Both the position numbers and the translations under genes were made by a program. The notes under the pieces were generated by a model. It did no database searches, was not told where the DNA came from, and was given only the letters and a program-made list of their open reading frames with translations. Of a stretch of DNA of 64,000 bases, positions 34,974-43,502 are shown piece after piece. Source of the DNA: Sedimentitalea sp042687825. GTDB taxonomy: Bacteria; Pseudomonadota; Alphaproteobacteria; Rhodobacterales; Rhodobacteraceae. Location: the NCBI RefSeq assembly GCF_042687825.1, contig NZ_JBHUQE010000001.1, positions 62,001 to 126,000 on the forward strand. The letters are read 5' to 3'. The first letter of the stretch is position 1. Every line of letters starts with the position of its first letter.

Positions 34974-37900
34974 ATGGCGCGTATTTTTCTGCCGGGTCAG
35001 CCGGATTCCGATGTCGAAAAGAACGTTGTCTGGCCACCGCAATTGTCAGGCGTGATGACCGGCAAGGTCATCGGAGCCGGGCGCATCGACCAAGCCCGCG
35101 GCGCCGAAGACCAGACCGGCATGTTCGCCGTGCCGGATGCCAAGCCCACCGACATCGTCGAAATCGAATTGCAGGACGGTCTCAAGATCTGGCAATCGGT
35201 GGCAGATACCGAAACCGATTTTCAGGCCGCTGTCAGCCGGTCGATCGCGGATCAGGGATTGTTGCTGCCACGGCAACTGGTCTTTGAGGGTCCAGGCCGC
35301 CCCAGCCGCGGCCTGGGCCGGCATCTGGTGCGCGCGGTGCGTATCCTGCGCGGCGATCCGGTGGGACAGCTGGGCAAGAATGCGGCCCTGACGCTGGCGC
35401 GCAAGATCGAAGACACGATTTCGCCGGGCTTTTATCGCTGCGACCGCCGGGTCACCGACGGAACCGCCCAGATTGCGCTGGACCCGGTCGACTCCGGTGA
35501 CATTACCGCCGGCCAGCCCATTCTGGTTCTGGTGCACGGGACGTTTTCCAGCACCCAGGGCAGTTTCGGCGAACTGGCCGCCGCCCCCGCCGCCGACGTC
35601 TGGCGGCCGTTGGAATCCGCCTATCCCGGCGGCATCTATGCCCTGGAACACCGCTCGGTCACGGAAAGTCCGGTCAGGAATGCCACCGACCTGGTCAACG
35701 CTCTGCCCAGCGGTGCACAGCTCAGCCTGATGACGCATTCGCGCGGCGGCATGGTCGCCGAACTGGTCAGCCGGGCGGCACGGCGCGACCTGGCCGACAC
35801 CGGCGCCGTCGATGACGTCGATCTTGAAATCTTTCGCAAGGCCAAGGGCCGGACCGCCCAGGTGAGCGAGCTGGAAGCGCTGCGCGATGCATTGGCGACC
35901 AAGGCGCTGCAGGTCGATCGTGTGATCCGCGTCGCCGGCCCTCTGGCGGGCACGACGCTGGCCTCGGAACGACTGGACCGCTATCTGTCCGTCGCCCTGA
36001 ACGTGTTCGAACTGATCCCGATTCTGGGGCGCAGCGGTGCCGCCGATCTGCTGAAATCCTTTCTGATGGCCTTTGTCCGCACCAAGGCCGACCCCAGCAC
36101 CCTGCCCGGGCTTGAAGCAATGATGCCGACCAGCCCGCTGACCCGGATGCTGAACCGGCCCGACGTGATCCACGACAACCGGCTGCGGGTGATCGGGGGC
36201 GACACCGAAGGAACTGGCATCCTGCGCCGCCTGGGCGTCTTGGCGGCGGACCTGTTCTTTCGGGCGGATCACGACTTTGTCGTCGACACCGCCTCGATGA
36301 CCCGCGGCGGGCCGCGCGGCACGCCGACAAAACCGTTCCTGGTGCAGGGCCCCGAGGTGTCGCATTTCAGCTATTTCTTCAACCCGACCTCGCGGCGCGA
36401 GATCGTCGGGGCGGCGGTCGAGCGCGACGCCGGCCTGCTGGATCCGGTCCCGGCCCGCGGGTCCCGGCCGGCAGCGGCCGGGGTCGAACCCGAGGATTTC
36501 CCCGAGCTTGTGTCGCGGGCCGGTTCGAACGCACCGGTCTGTTTCGTCCTGCCCGGCATCATGGGCAGCCACCTGCACCAGCGGAACCGGTGGATATGGA
36601 CCAACCCGCTGCAGATCATCTTTGGCGGTCTGGACCGGATTCGCATCGAAAAGGAAGACGTCAGATCCACCAAACCGGTCGGCAGCCATTATTGGGATTT
36701 GTGCCGGTTCCTGACCCGCAGCCACCGGGTCATCGCCTTTGACTATGACTGGCGCCTGTCGATCCTGCAACAGGGCCATGACGACCCGGCGCGCAAGCTG
36801 GCAAAGCTGGTCGAGGCCGAACTGGACCGCAGCGACCGGCCGATCCGGTTTCTGGCGCATTCCATGGGCGGGCTGGTGGTGCGGGCGATGTTCCATGCCC
36901 GGCCCGACCTGTGGAACCGGGTCAAGCTGCGCACCGGCAGCCGTTTCGTGATGCTGGGCACGCCCAATGGCGGGGCCTTTTCGATGATGCACACGCTGCT
37001 GGGGCGCGCGCGCGCGGTGCGCAATCTGGAATTGGCGGACGGCAAACATGATCTAAAGGAATTGACGGGCATCGTCGCCGGGTTTCACGGCGCCCTGCAA
37101 TTGCTGCCCAACGCCGAGAATGGCCGCTATGTCAGCGATGCCTTCTGGGACCAGTTGCACTCGTTGCACGGAGCCGACTGGGTCAAACCGGCCCGCGATG
37201 CGCTGCAGATTGCCCGCGACGGACAACATGTGCTGAGCGCGCACAGACTGGATCCGGACCTGACCTGCTATGTTGCCGGTGTCGGGGCCGAGAACACCAT
37301 CTCGTCGGTGCGGCTGGACCCGGGCGCGCAGGGCGCGGAGCGGATCCGCTTTTTCGCCACGCCGCAGGGCGACGGCACCGTTACCTGGCAATCGGGCATC
37401 CCCGAGGACATCCCGCATTGGTATGTCGATGCCGTGCATGGCGACATGCCGCGCGAGAAAGACGCCTTTCCTGCCTATCTCGAACTTCTGGAAACCGGCA
37501 CGACCGCGCTGCTGAGCCGGCAGCCGCCGCGCAGCAGCCGCGCGGGGGCGGTCACCGAGATTGAAGTCATCGACGACCCGATCGAGTTGTATCCCGATCA
37601 TGACGCGATCGTCAGCGATTTCATCGGCGCCCGGCGTCCCATGGCCGCAGCCGGCGCGGTGCCGGATACCCGCACCCGGGTGTCGGTGCTGCATGGCAAC
37701 CTGCGCTTTGCCCCCAACCCGGTGATGGTGGGCCACTATATCGACGATCCGATGATGGGGGCCGAGGCAGCGCTGGACCAGTGTCTGGACAACCACCTGT
37801 CCCGGGTCCGCGATCTGGGCCTGTATCCCGGCAAACTGGAAACCTGCGAAGTCATCCTGCGCGAAGGCCGCGCCCCGGGCGGCGCTATCGTCGTCGGCCT

Positions 37901-40361
37901 GGGCGAATATGGCGAACTGTCGCCCGGGCGGCTGAAGGACACGTTCCAGCAGGCGGTGCTGCGCTATGGGCTGGCCGCACAGGAGCAGCGCAAGGCGCAA
38001 GAACGCCCCGGCGAAACGCCCCGTCCGCTGGGCCTGTCGACCCTACTGATCGGCCACAAGGGCACCAACATGACGGTGCAGCAAAGCGTCGAGTCGATCC
38101 TGCAGGCCGTCGCCGAGGCCAATGCGATTCTCGCCGACACACCGATCCGGGAATTGCAGTTCATCGAATTGTTCGATGACACCGCCTTTCAGGCCGCCAG
38201 CGCGCTGGACAATGTACGCGCCCTGGGCCGCATGGGGCAGACCTTTGAATTCGACGGCGAAATCCATCGGCTGCAGGACGCCAGGGTGCGCACGCGCTAT
38301 GGCCGCCAAAAGGACTGGTGGCAGCGCATCAGCATCACCCAGAGCAGCGAGGACCCGAACCGCCTGAACTATGTCGCCGTCACCGAGACCGCGCGCTCGC
38401 CGCATCAGGTCACCGTGGTGCAGCCGCGCGCCCTGCAGCACCTGCTGACCCAGCGCAGCGACGGCACCGCCACCTCGCGCGATGTCGGCAAGCTGCTGTT
38501 CGAACTGCTGGTGCCGCGCGCGCTCAAGACCTTTGCCCGCGACAACCAGAACATCTTGCTGGAACTGGACCGGCACACCGCCTCGTATCCCTGGGAACTG
38601 ATGGAGGACGATTTCCGCACCTTCGATTTCACCGGCACGCGGCGCAACGGCACCGACGTCGGCGAGACCGAGATCGAACCGCTGGTCACCCGCGCCCCCG
38701 TGATCCGCAAACTGATCACACCCGGGCCGAAAATTCCGCGCGCCACCACCGGCACCGCGTTGGTCGTCGGCGACCCGGAAAGCGATCTGCCGCCCCTGCC
38801 CGGCGCCCAGGCCGAAGCCGCCGAGGTCGCGGCCCAGCTGGCCAAGGCCGGTTGGTCACCGCGTCACCTGTCCCGCCCCAAAAACGGCTTTGACGTCATC
38901 AAAGAGATGATGCTGCACCCCGCCCAGCTGATCCACCTGGCCGGACACGGGGTCTATGCCTCGGACCGGCATGCGCGTACCGGCATGGTGTTGGGCCGGG
39001 ATCTGTTCCTGAGCGTGCCGGAGATCCAGCAGATGCGCTATGTGCCCGATCTGGTGTTCCTGAATTGCTGCCATCTGGGGCACGTGCCGGGCACCGAGGT
39101 CAACGAGATCGCCGCCAGCCTGTCGGTGGCCTTTATCCAGCGCGGCGCCCGTGCCGTCGTTGCCGCGGGCTGGGAGGTGGACGACACCGCCGCCAGCCTG
39201 TTCGCCCGCAGTTTTTATGCCGAGATTCTGTCGGGTCGCAAATTCGGAAAGGCCGTGCATCTGGCTCGGCGGCAAGTCTTTCAGGCGCATTCCGACACCA
39301 ACACCTGGGGCGCCTATCAGTGTTATGGCGATCCGGATTACCGGTTCCGCGAAACCGCCACCCGTGCAGGGCGGAGCCGCCGCCAGATGCGGTATTACTC
39401 GGTGCAGCACGCCACCAAGGCGGCGCGCAACATCGCCGAAAGCGCGGCCAGTGGCCGGGCCGGGCGCGATGCGTTGATGGCCCGGCTGGCCGGCATCGAA
39501 TCCAGCGCCAAGGACTCGTGGACAACCGATGGCAATTGGTGTGCCGCCATGGGCAAAGCCTATGCCCGCATCGACGCCTTTGATCTGGCGATCCCGCATC
39601 TGGAACGGGTTTTGGCGCAACCGGATTCCGCTGGATCGCTGCAGACCATCCAGCGGCTGCAGGACCTGCGCGTGCGTCAGGCCTGCCATGTCTGGCAAAA
39701 CAGTCCGGACGCCGCCACCCGCAGGGCGACGGCGGCAAAACTGCGCGATGCGGTCGATGCGGCCCTGTCCTGCTACGACAAGCTGGACGCGCTGACCGAT
39801 GATGTCAGCACGCCGCGGCGCGAATGTCTGCGGGGCGCAGCGCAGGCGCATTTGGCACGGGTTCTGTCTGGTGCTGCCCGCAGCGCGACGTTGCAGGCCA
39901 TGACCGACAGCTATGCCTCGGCGATGCGGTTGAGCCATGCCCGCGATCCGGACCGTCTGGACCTGTTTGCCGCCATCCACTGGCTGACCGGCGTCATCCT
40001 CGGCGGCGCTCCGCACATCGACGCGGCGACGGTTGCGGTCTGGCTGGACCGGATAGAGGATGAGAGCATCCGGCAGGATCGCGCGCGCCCCGGCTTCTGG
40101 ACCGCCGTGGTGCAACCGCAGATCCAAATCCTGCGCGGCCTGCACGACCCGGCATGCGCCGACGAAACCCGGCTGGACGGGATCCGCCAGATGATCGACC
40201 GCGCCTGGCAACGCGGCGGCGCGTATCGGCAGGCGCTGGCCCTGCGCCAACAGCTCGCATTCATGCGCGACATGCGAGATCGGGACGACCGCAAAACCGG
40301 CGAATGGCTGGACAAGATCGAACGTCATGTCGCCGACATCACACCCGGCTCGCGCATCTGA
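34974..40361 (+). CDS. Giant protein with two alpha/beta-hydrolase modules and a CHAT caspase-like protease
   Basis: A 1795-residue protein without signal peptide or clear membrane helix. Residues about 180-470 form a lipase-like hydrolase: HGTFSS at 188 is the oxyanion loop and Ser256 in THSRGG the likely nucleophile. Residues about 520-830 form a second hydrolase like LCAT/PGAP1: LPGIMGS at 526 and Ser630 in AHSMGG. Residues 900-1150 are unassigned. About 1190-1455 is a CHAT peptidase with His1325 (HLAGHG) and Cys1366 (LNCCHLG). The rest (1475-1795) is helical and TPR-like. The start at 34974 is set by GAGGAG seven bases upstream. It is a single-gene unit, flanked by a divergent efflux operon and cysK. 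Proteolytic control of a lipase, perhaps in defence or cell death, is my hypothesis; the reactions are not known. Confidence 0.8.
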   Translation: MARIFLPGQPDSDVEKNVVWPPQLSGVMTGKVIGAGRIDQARGAEDQTGMFAVPDAKPTDIVEIELQDGLKIWQSVADTETDFQAAVSRSIADQGLLLPRQLVFEGPGRPSRGLGRHLVRAVRILRGDPVGQLGKNAALTLARKIEDTISPGFYRCDRRVTDGTAQIALDPVDSGDITAGQPILVLVHGTFSSTQGSFGELAAAPAADVWRPLESAYPGGIYALEHRSVTESPVRNATDLVNALPSGAQLSLMTHSRGGMVAELVSRAARRDLADTGAVDDVDLEIFRKAKGRTAQVSELEALRDALATKALQVDRVIRVAGPLAGTTLASERLDRYLSVALNVFELIPILGRSGAADLLKSFLMAFVRTKADPSTLPGLEAMMPTSPLTRMLNRPDVIHDNRLRVIGGDTEGTGILRRLGVLAADLFFRADHDFVVDTASMTRGGPRGTPTKPFLVQGPEVSHFSYFFNPTSRREIVGAAVERDAGLLDPVPARGSRPAAAGVEPEDFPELVSRAGSNAPVCFVLPGIMGSHLHQRNRWIWTNPLQIIFGGLDRIRIEKEDVRSTKPVGSHYWDLCRFLTRSHRVIAFDYDWRLSILQQGHDDPARKLAKLVEAELDRSDRPIRFLAHSMGGLVVRAMFHARPDLWNRVKLRTGSRFVMLGTPNGGAFSMMHTLLGRARAVRNLELADGKHDLKELTGIVAGFHGALQLLPNAENGRYVSDAFWDQLHSLHGADWVKPARDALQIARDGQHVLSAHRLDPDLTCYVAGVGAENTISSVRLDPGAQGAERIRFFATPQGDGTVTWQSGIPEDIPHWYVDAVHGDMPREKDAFPAYLELLETGTTALLSRQPPRSSRAGAVTEIEVIDDPIELYPDHDAIVSDFIGARRPMAAAGAVPDTRTRVSVLHGNLRFAPNPVMVGHYIDDPMMGAEAALDQCLDNHLSRVRDLGLYPGKLETCEVILREGRAPGGAIVVGLGEYGELSPGRLKDTFQQAVLRYGLAAQEQRKAQERPGETPRPLGLSTLLIGHKGTNMTVQQSVESILQAVAEANAILADTPIRELQFIELFDDTAFQAASALDNVRALGRMGQTFEFDGEIHRLQDARVRTRYGRQKDWWQRISITQSSEDPNRLNYVAVTETARSPHQVTVVQPRALQHLLTQRSDGTATSRDVGKLLFELLVPRALKTFARDNQNILLELDRHTASYPWELMEDDFRTFDFTGTRRNGTDVGETEIEPLVTRAPVIRKLITPGPKIPRATTGTALVVGDPESDLPPLPGAQAEAAEVAAQLAKAGWSPRHLSRPKNGFDVIKEMMLHPAQLIHLAGHGVYASDRHARTGMVLGRDLFLSVPEIQQMRYVPDLVFLNCCHLGHVPGTEVNEIAASLSVAFIQRGARAVVAAGWEVDDTAASLFARSFYAEILSGRKFGKAVHLARRQVFQAHSDTNTWGAYQCYGDPDYRFRETATRAGRSRRQMRYYSVQHATKAARNIAESAASGRAGRDALMARLAGIESSAKDSWTTDGNWCAAMGKAYARIDAFDLAIPHLERVLAQPDSAGSLQTIQRLQDLRVRQACHVWQNSPDAATRRATAAKLRDAVDAALSCYDKLDALTDDVSTPRRECLRGAAQAHLARVLSGAARSATLQAMTDSYASAMRLSHARDPDRLDLFAAIHWLTGVILGGAPHIDAATVAVWLDRIEDESIRQDRARPGFWTAVVQPQIQILRGLHDPACADETRLDGIRQMIDRAWQRGGAYRQALALRQQLAFMRDMRDRDDRKTGEWLDKIERHVADITPGSRI

Positions 40362-40415
40362 AGTTGACCCGGGTGGGGCGCGCTACATCCTTGCGCGGAT
40401 CCCGGCGCGCTCTGA

Positions 40416-41498
40416 TCAGCCCATCTGGTATCCGGGGGTGGACAGCGAGATCGAGTTTTCCTCGTCATCCATGTCCTCGGGAATGCCTTCAAACAGGGGC
40501 GTGGACAAGTACCGTTCGCCGGTGTCGGGCAGCATCGCCAGGATGACCGATCCGGGTTCGGCCCGTTCAGCAACACCCATCGCCACGCCAAAGGTGGCGC
40601 CGCCGGAAATGCCGGTGAAAATGCCCTCTTTGCGCGCCAACAGCCGCGACCAATCGACGGCCTGAGGCCCGGCAATCGGGATCAGGTCGTCGTAGTATTT
40701 GCCGTCGATCGCCTCTTGCAACACCGACGGAATGAAATCCGGGGTCCATCCCTGGATCGGATGCGGCTCAAACGCCGGATGGCTGGCGGCGGGCGCATTG
40801 CCGGCGCCACGTTCCTGCGCATGACCGCTGCCCAGCAATTGGGCATTGGCCGGTTCGGACAAAATGATCTTTGTCTCCGGACGCTCCTTGCGCAGCACCC
40901 GCCCGACCCCGGACACAGTCCCGCCCGTACCATAACCCGACACCAGATAATCCAGCCGCTGGCCATCGAAATCGGCCAAGATCTCGCGCGCGGTGGTGGA
41001 TTGGTGGATATCGGCATTCGCCTCGGTCTCGAACTGGCTGGCCAGGAACCAGCCATGGGCTTCGGCCAGCTCGACCGCCTTGCGATACATGCCGAACCCT
41101 TTTTCGGCGCGCGGTGTCAGCACGACCCGCGCCCCCAGCATCCGCATCAGCCGGCGACGTTCGATGGAAAAGCTGTCGGCCATGGTGACAACCAGCGGAT
41201 AGCCCTTTTGCGCACAGACCATGGCCAGACCAATGCCGGTATTGCCGCTGGTGGCCTCGACCACCGTCTGGCCGGGCTTCAGCGTGCCCGCCCGTTCCGC
41301 CGCCTCGATGATGTTCACCGCCAGCCGGTCCTTGACCGAGGCCGCCGGATTGAAAAACTCGGCCTTGACATACATCGTCACGTGATCGGGACCCAGGTTG
41401 TTGACCCGGATCACCGGGGTATCGCCGATCGTGTCCAGCACGCTGGAAAACAAGCGCCCGCGTCCGCGGGTGGTTCTGATTTCGGAATTCTGGTCCAT
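40416..41498 (-). CDS. cysK: Cysteine synthase A
   Basis: A 360-residue PLP enzyme making cysteine from O-acetylserine and sulfide. The lysine binding PLP is in NPAASVKDRLAV, followed by the substrate loop EATSGNTGIGLA; the phosphate loop GYGTGGTVSGVGR is also present. It is longer than E. coli CysK (323), with an insert near GSGHAQERGAGNAPAASHP and a C-terminal acidic tail (EDMDDEEN). The start has GAAAGGA upstream. It is adjacent to, but convergent with, the CHAT-protein gene, so a joint function is not implied. Confidence 0.88.
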   Translation of the reverse strand: MDQNSEIRTTRGRGRLFSSVLDTIGDTPVIRVNNLGPDHVTMYVKAEFFNPAASVKDRLAVNIIEAAERAGTLKPGQTVVEATSGNTGIGLAMVCAQKGYPLVVTMADSFSIERRRLMRMLGARVVLTPRAEKGFGMYRKAVELAEAHGWFLASQFETEANADIHQSTTAREILADFDGQRLDYLVSGYGTGGTVSGVGRVLRKERPETKIILSEPANAQLLGSGHAQERGAGNAPAASHPAFEPHPIQGWTPDFIPSVLQEAIDGKYYDDLIPIAGPQAVDWSRLLARKEGIFTGISGGATFGVAMGVAERAEPGSVILAMLPDTGERYLSTPLFEGIPEDMDDEENSISLSTPGYQMG

Positions 41499-41632
41499 CT
41501 GTGCGTCCTTTCAAAATGGCATGAATCGGCAATGCTCCTGCGGCGATGGTGCCTTGGAAACCCGGCCGGGGCTAGCCCCCCATAATCCGGTTCGCGATTT
41601 CGCCGGGCTGGTCAATGCGCTATGGAACCACC

Positions 41633-42289
41633 ATGGGCTGTTTTAATGCAATCATTTTCGATCTGGACGGCACGCTGGTACACAGCGCTCCCGACATGCA
41701 GGCCGCGGCCAATGCAGCGCTGGCCGATCTTGGCCGCCCGCCGCTGGATCTGGCGACGATCACCTCGTTCGTCGGCAACGGCGTGGAAAAGCTGATGGAA
41801 CGCTGTCTTGCCGCGGGCGGCAGTATGTCGCCGGACCTGCTGCCGGTGGCGCTGACCCGGTTTCGACGTCATTATGACGCCAACCTGACCACGCTGACGC
41901 GACCTTATCCGGGAGTTGTCGACTGCCTCGCGCGGCTGCGGTACACCGGCTGCAAGCTGGCGGTCTGCACCAACAAACCCGTCGGTCCGGCGCGAACGAT
42001 CTGTGCTCAGCTGCAGCTGGACGGCTTTTTTCACGCCATCACCGGGGCCGAACCCGGATTGTCGCGGAAACCGGACCCGCAGCCCTTGCTGGCCACCGTG
42101 ACCCGGCTGGGCGTGCCAGCGGCCGAGACGCTCTATGTTGGCGACAGCGGCGTCGATTTCGCCACTGCGCGCAATGCCGGCATTGCCTTTCGGCTGTTTT
42201 CCGGCGGCTATCGTGCCGGCCCGATCCCGGGTCTTGACGCCGCGCAGATCTTTGACGACTGGGCAAGCTCCGGCCTGTTCCGGACCTAG
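41633..42289 (+). CDS. gph: Phosphoglycolate phosphatase-like HAD hydrolase
   Basis: A 218-residue HAD-superfamily phosphatase, probably dephosphorylating 2-phosphoglycolate to glycolate. Motif I is FDLDGTLVHSAPD, motif II VCTNKP, motif III the lysine in LSRKPDP, and motif IV YVGDSGVDFATA. The HSAPD segment is typical of Gph. Start: the ATG at 41633 puts motif I near the N-terminus; an in-frame ATG at 41615 is an alternative. It is convergent with bhcD; glycolate oxidised to glyoxylate would feed the neighbouring cycle. Confidence 0.82.
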   Translation: MGCFNAIIFDLDGTLVHSAPDMQAAANAALADLGRPPLDLATITSFVGNGVEKLMERCLAAGGSMSPDLLPVALTRFRRHYDANLTTLTRPYPGVVDCLARLRYTGCKLAVCTNKPVGPARTICAQLQLDGFFHAITGAEPGLSRKPDPQPLLATVTRLGVPAAETLYVGDSGVDFATARNAGIAFRLFSGGYRAGPIPGLDAAQIFDDWASSGLFRT

Positions 42290-42299
42290 AGCGGCGCGC

Positions 42300-43265
42300 C
42301 TAGAAATCCACCTCGATCGCCACGCCCCTTTGCGCCGCCAGATCGACGACGCTGGCCGCAACCGCCAGATCCTGCAGCCCGACACCGGTGCCGTCAAACA
42401 GGGTGATCTGGTCCTCGCTGCTGCGGCCCGGATGGCTGCCGTTGATCACCGCACCGATCTGGGTGATGTCCTCGGCGCGGATCACCCCTTGCGCCACCGC
42501 ATGCTGCGCCTCGCCAATGCTGACCGACTGCGCGACGTCGTCGGTGAACACCGTGGCCCGCCCCAACAGTGCCGGGTCCACCTCCTGCTTGCCCCTGGTG
42601 TCGGTACCCATGCAGGCGATGTGCGTGCCCGGGCTGACCTGTCCAGCCGCGAGAATGGCGTCAAAGGACGAGGTGATCGAAATCAGCACATCCGCCTCGA
42701 CCAAACCGTCCAGTTCGACGGCCTGAAACGGCACCCCGGCCGCATCGGCAATCTTCCGCAGGTTGCCCAACATTTCCGGGTGCAGGTTCCAGCCGATAAC
42801 CTTTTCGAACGCCCGTTGTTCCAGCGCCGCCTGCAACTGGAAGGTCGCCTGATGGCCTGCGCCGATCATGCCGATCACCTTGGCATCGGGGCGCGCCAGA
42901 TGCTTGATCGACACCGACGAGGCCGCTGCTGTGCGCAGTGCCGTCAACAGGTTGCCCCCGACCATCGCTTTGACGCGACCGGTATCGGGATCGAACAGGA
43001 AGACTGTGGATTGATGGTTGATCAGACCGAGTTTTTCCAGATTTTTCGGCCAGTACCCCCCGGCTTTCAATCCCAGCGTCAGCCCCACGCGATCAAACCC
43101 CCCCTTGAAACCATACAATGCTTCCTCGTGACCGATCGCTTCACGGATCACCGGAAAATTATAGGCATCACCTGACGCCATGGCGGAAAAAACCCGTTCC
43201 ACCGCGTCATAAGCGGCCTTCCGCGTCATCAGATCCGCGATTGAACGTTCGGGCACGATCAGCAT
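42300..43265 (-). CDS. bhcD: Iminosuccinate reductase of the beta-hydroxyaspartate cycle
   Basis: A 321-residue member of the ornithine cyclodeaminase/mu-crystallin family. In the beta-hydroxyaspartate cycle this enzyme reduces iminosuccinate to aspartate, regenerating the amino donor. The Rossmann NAD(P) loop is seen at VIGMIGAGHQATFQ; the N-terminal LIVPERSIADLM is family-typical. The start at 43265 is supported by GAGGAG nine bases upstream; the frame extends further to 43322. It is last in the bhcABCD order but separated from bhcC by 237 bases with a homopolymer repeat. Confidence 0.88.
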   Translation of the reverse strand: MLIVPERSIADLMTRKAAYDAVERVFSAMASGDAYNFPVIREAIGHEEALYGFKGGFDRVGLTLGLKAGGYWPKNLEKLGLINHQSTVFLFDPDTGRVKAMVGGNLLTALRTAAASSVSIKHLARPDAKVIGMIGAGHQATFQLQAALEQRAFEKVIGWNLHPEMLGNLRKIADAAGVPFQAVELDGLVEADVLISITSSFDAILAAGQVSPGTHIACMGTDTRGKQEVDPALLGRATVFTDDVAQSVSIGEAQHAVAQGVIRAEDITQIGAVINGSHPGRSSEDQITLFDGTGVGLQDLAVAASVVDLAAQRGVAIEVDF

Positions 43266-43334
43266 TCTCGTAACTCCTCGATGTGCGAGACCTTCTGACG
43301 CCCTCGCTTCTTCCTCTTGCATAAAATATCCTTA

Positions 43335-43463
43335 GGGGGGCGGGGGGGGGGGGGGGGAGAAGCAACCCCTCCCCCGCGACCACCCCCCCCCCCCCCCCCC
43401 CCCTCCCCCCCTCCCCCCCCCCCCCCCCCCCCCTCCCCCCCTCCCCCCCCCCCCCCCCCCCCC
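43335..43463. repeat. Poly-G and periodic poly-C tract between bhcC and bhcD
   Basis: On the + strand, G6-C-G16 (43335-43357) is followed after a short gap by a periodic run at 43383-43463: C21-T-C7-T-C21-T-C7-T-C21, that is, a 30-base unit present 2.7 times. In the bhcC-bhcD transcript the order is G-rich then C-rich, so the arms could pair or the G-run could form quadruplexes. Whether this is genuine DNA or partly an assembly or base-calling artefact cannot be decided here. Confidence 0.9.
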
Positions 43464-43469
43464 GCTTCC

Positions 43470-43493
43470 GTCGGATCGCACCAGCGATCCGAC
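43470..43493. promoter_or_regulatory. Perfect 10-base-pair stem-loop just after bhcC
   Basis: GTCGGATCGC (43470-43479), loop ACCA, GCGATCCGAC (43484-43493). It lies about 10 bases after the bhcC stop, on the bhcC-bhcD transcript. No T-run follows, so it is more likely an mRNA-stabilising or attenuating hairpin than a terminator. Confidence 0.5.
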
Positions 43494-43502
43494 CCTCCCC
43501 CC

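Noticed and set aside
35046..37049. A 667-residue open frame antisense to the CHAT-protein gene, and a similar one at 38856-40328
   Set aside because: Neither shows a motif or ribosome site; long antisense frames are common opposite GC-rich genes, and the sense strand has catalytic motifs.
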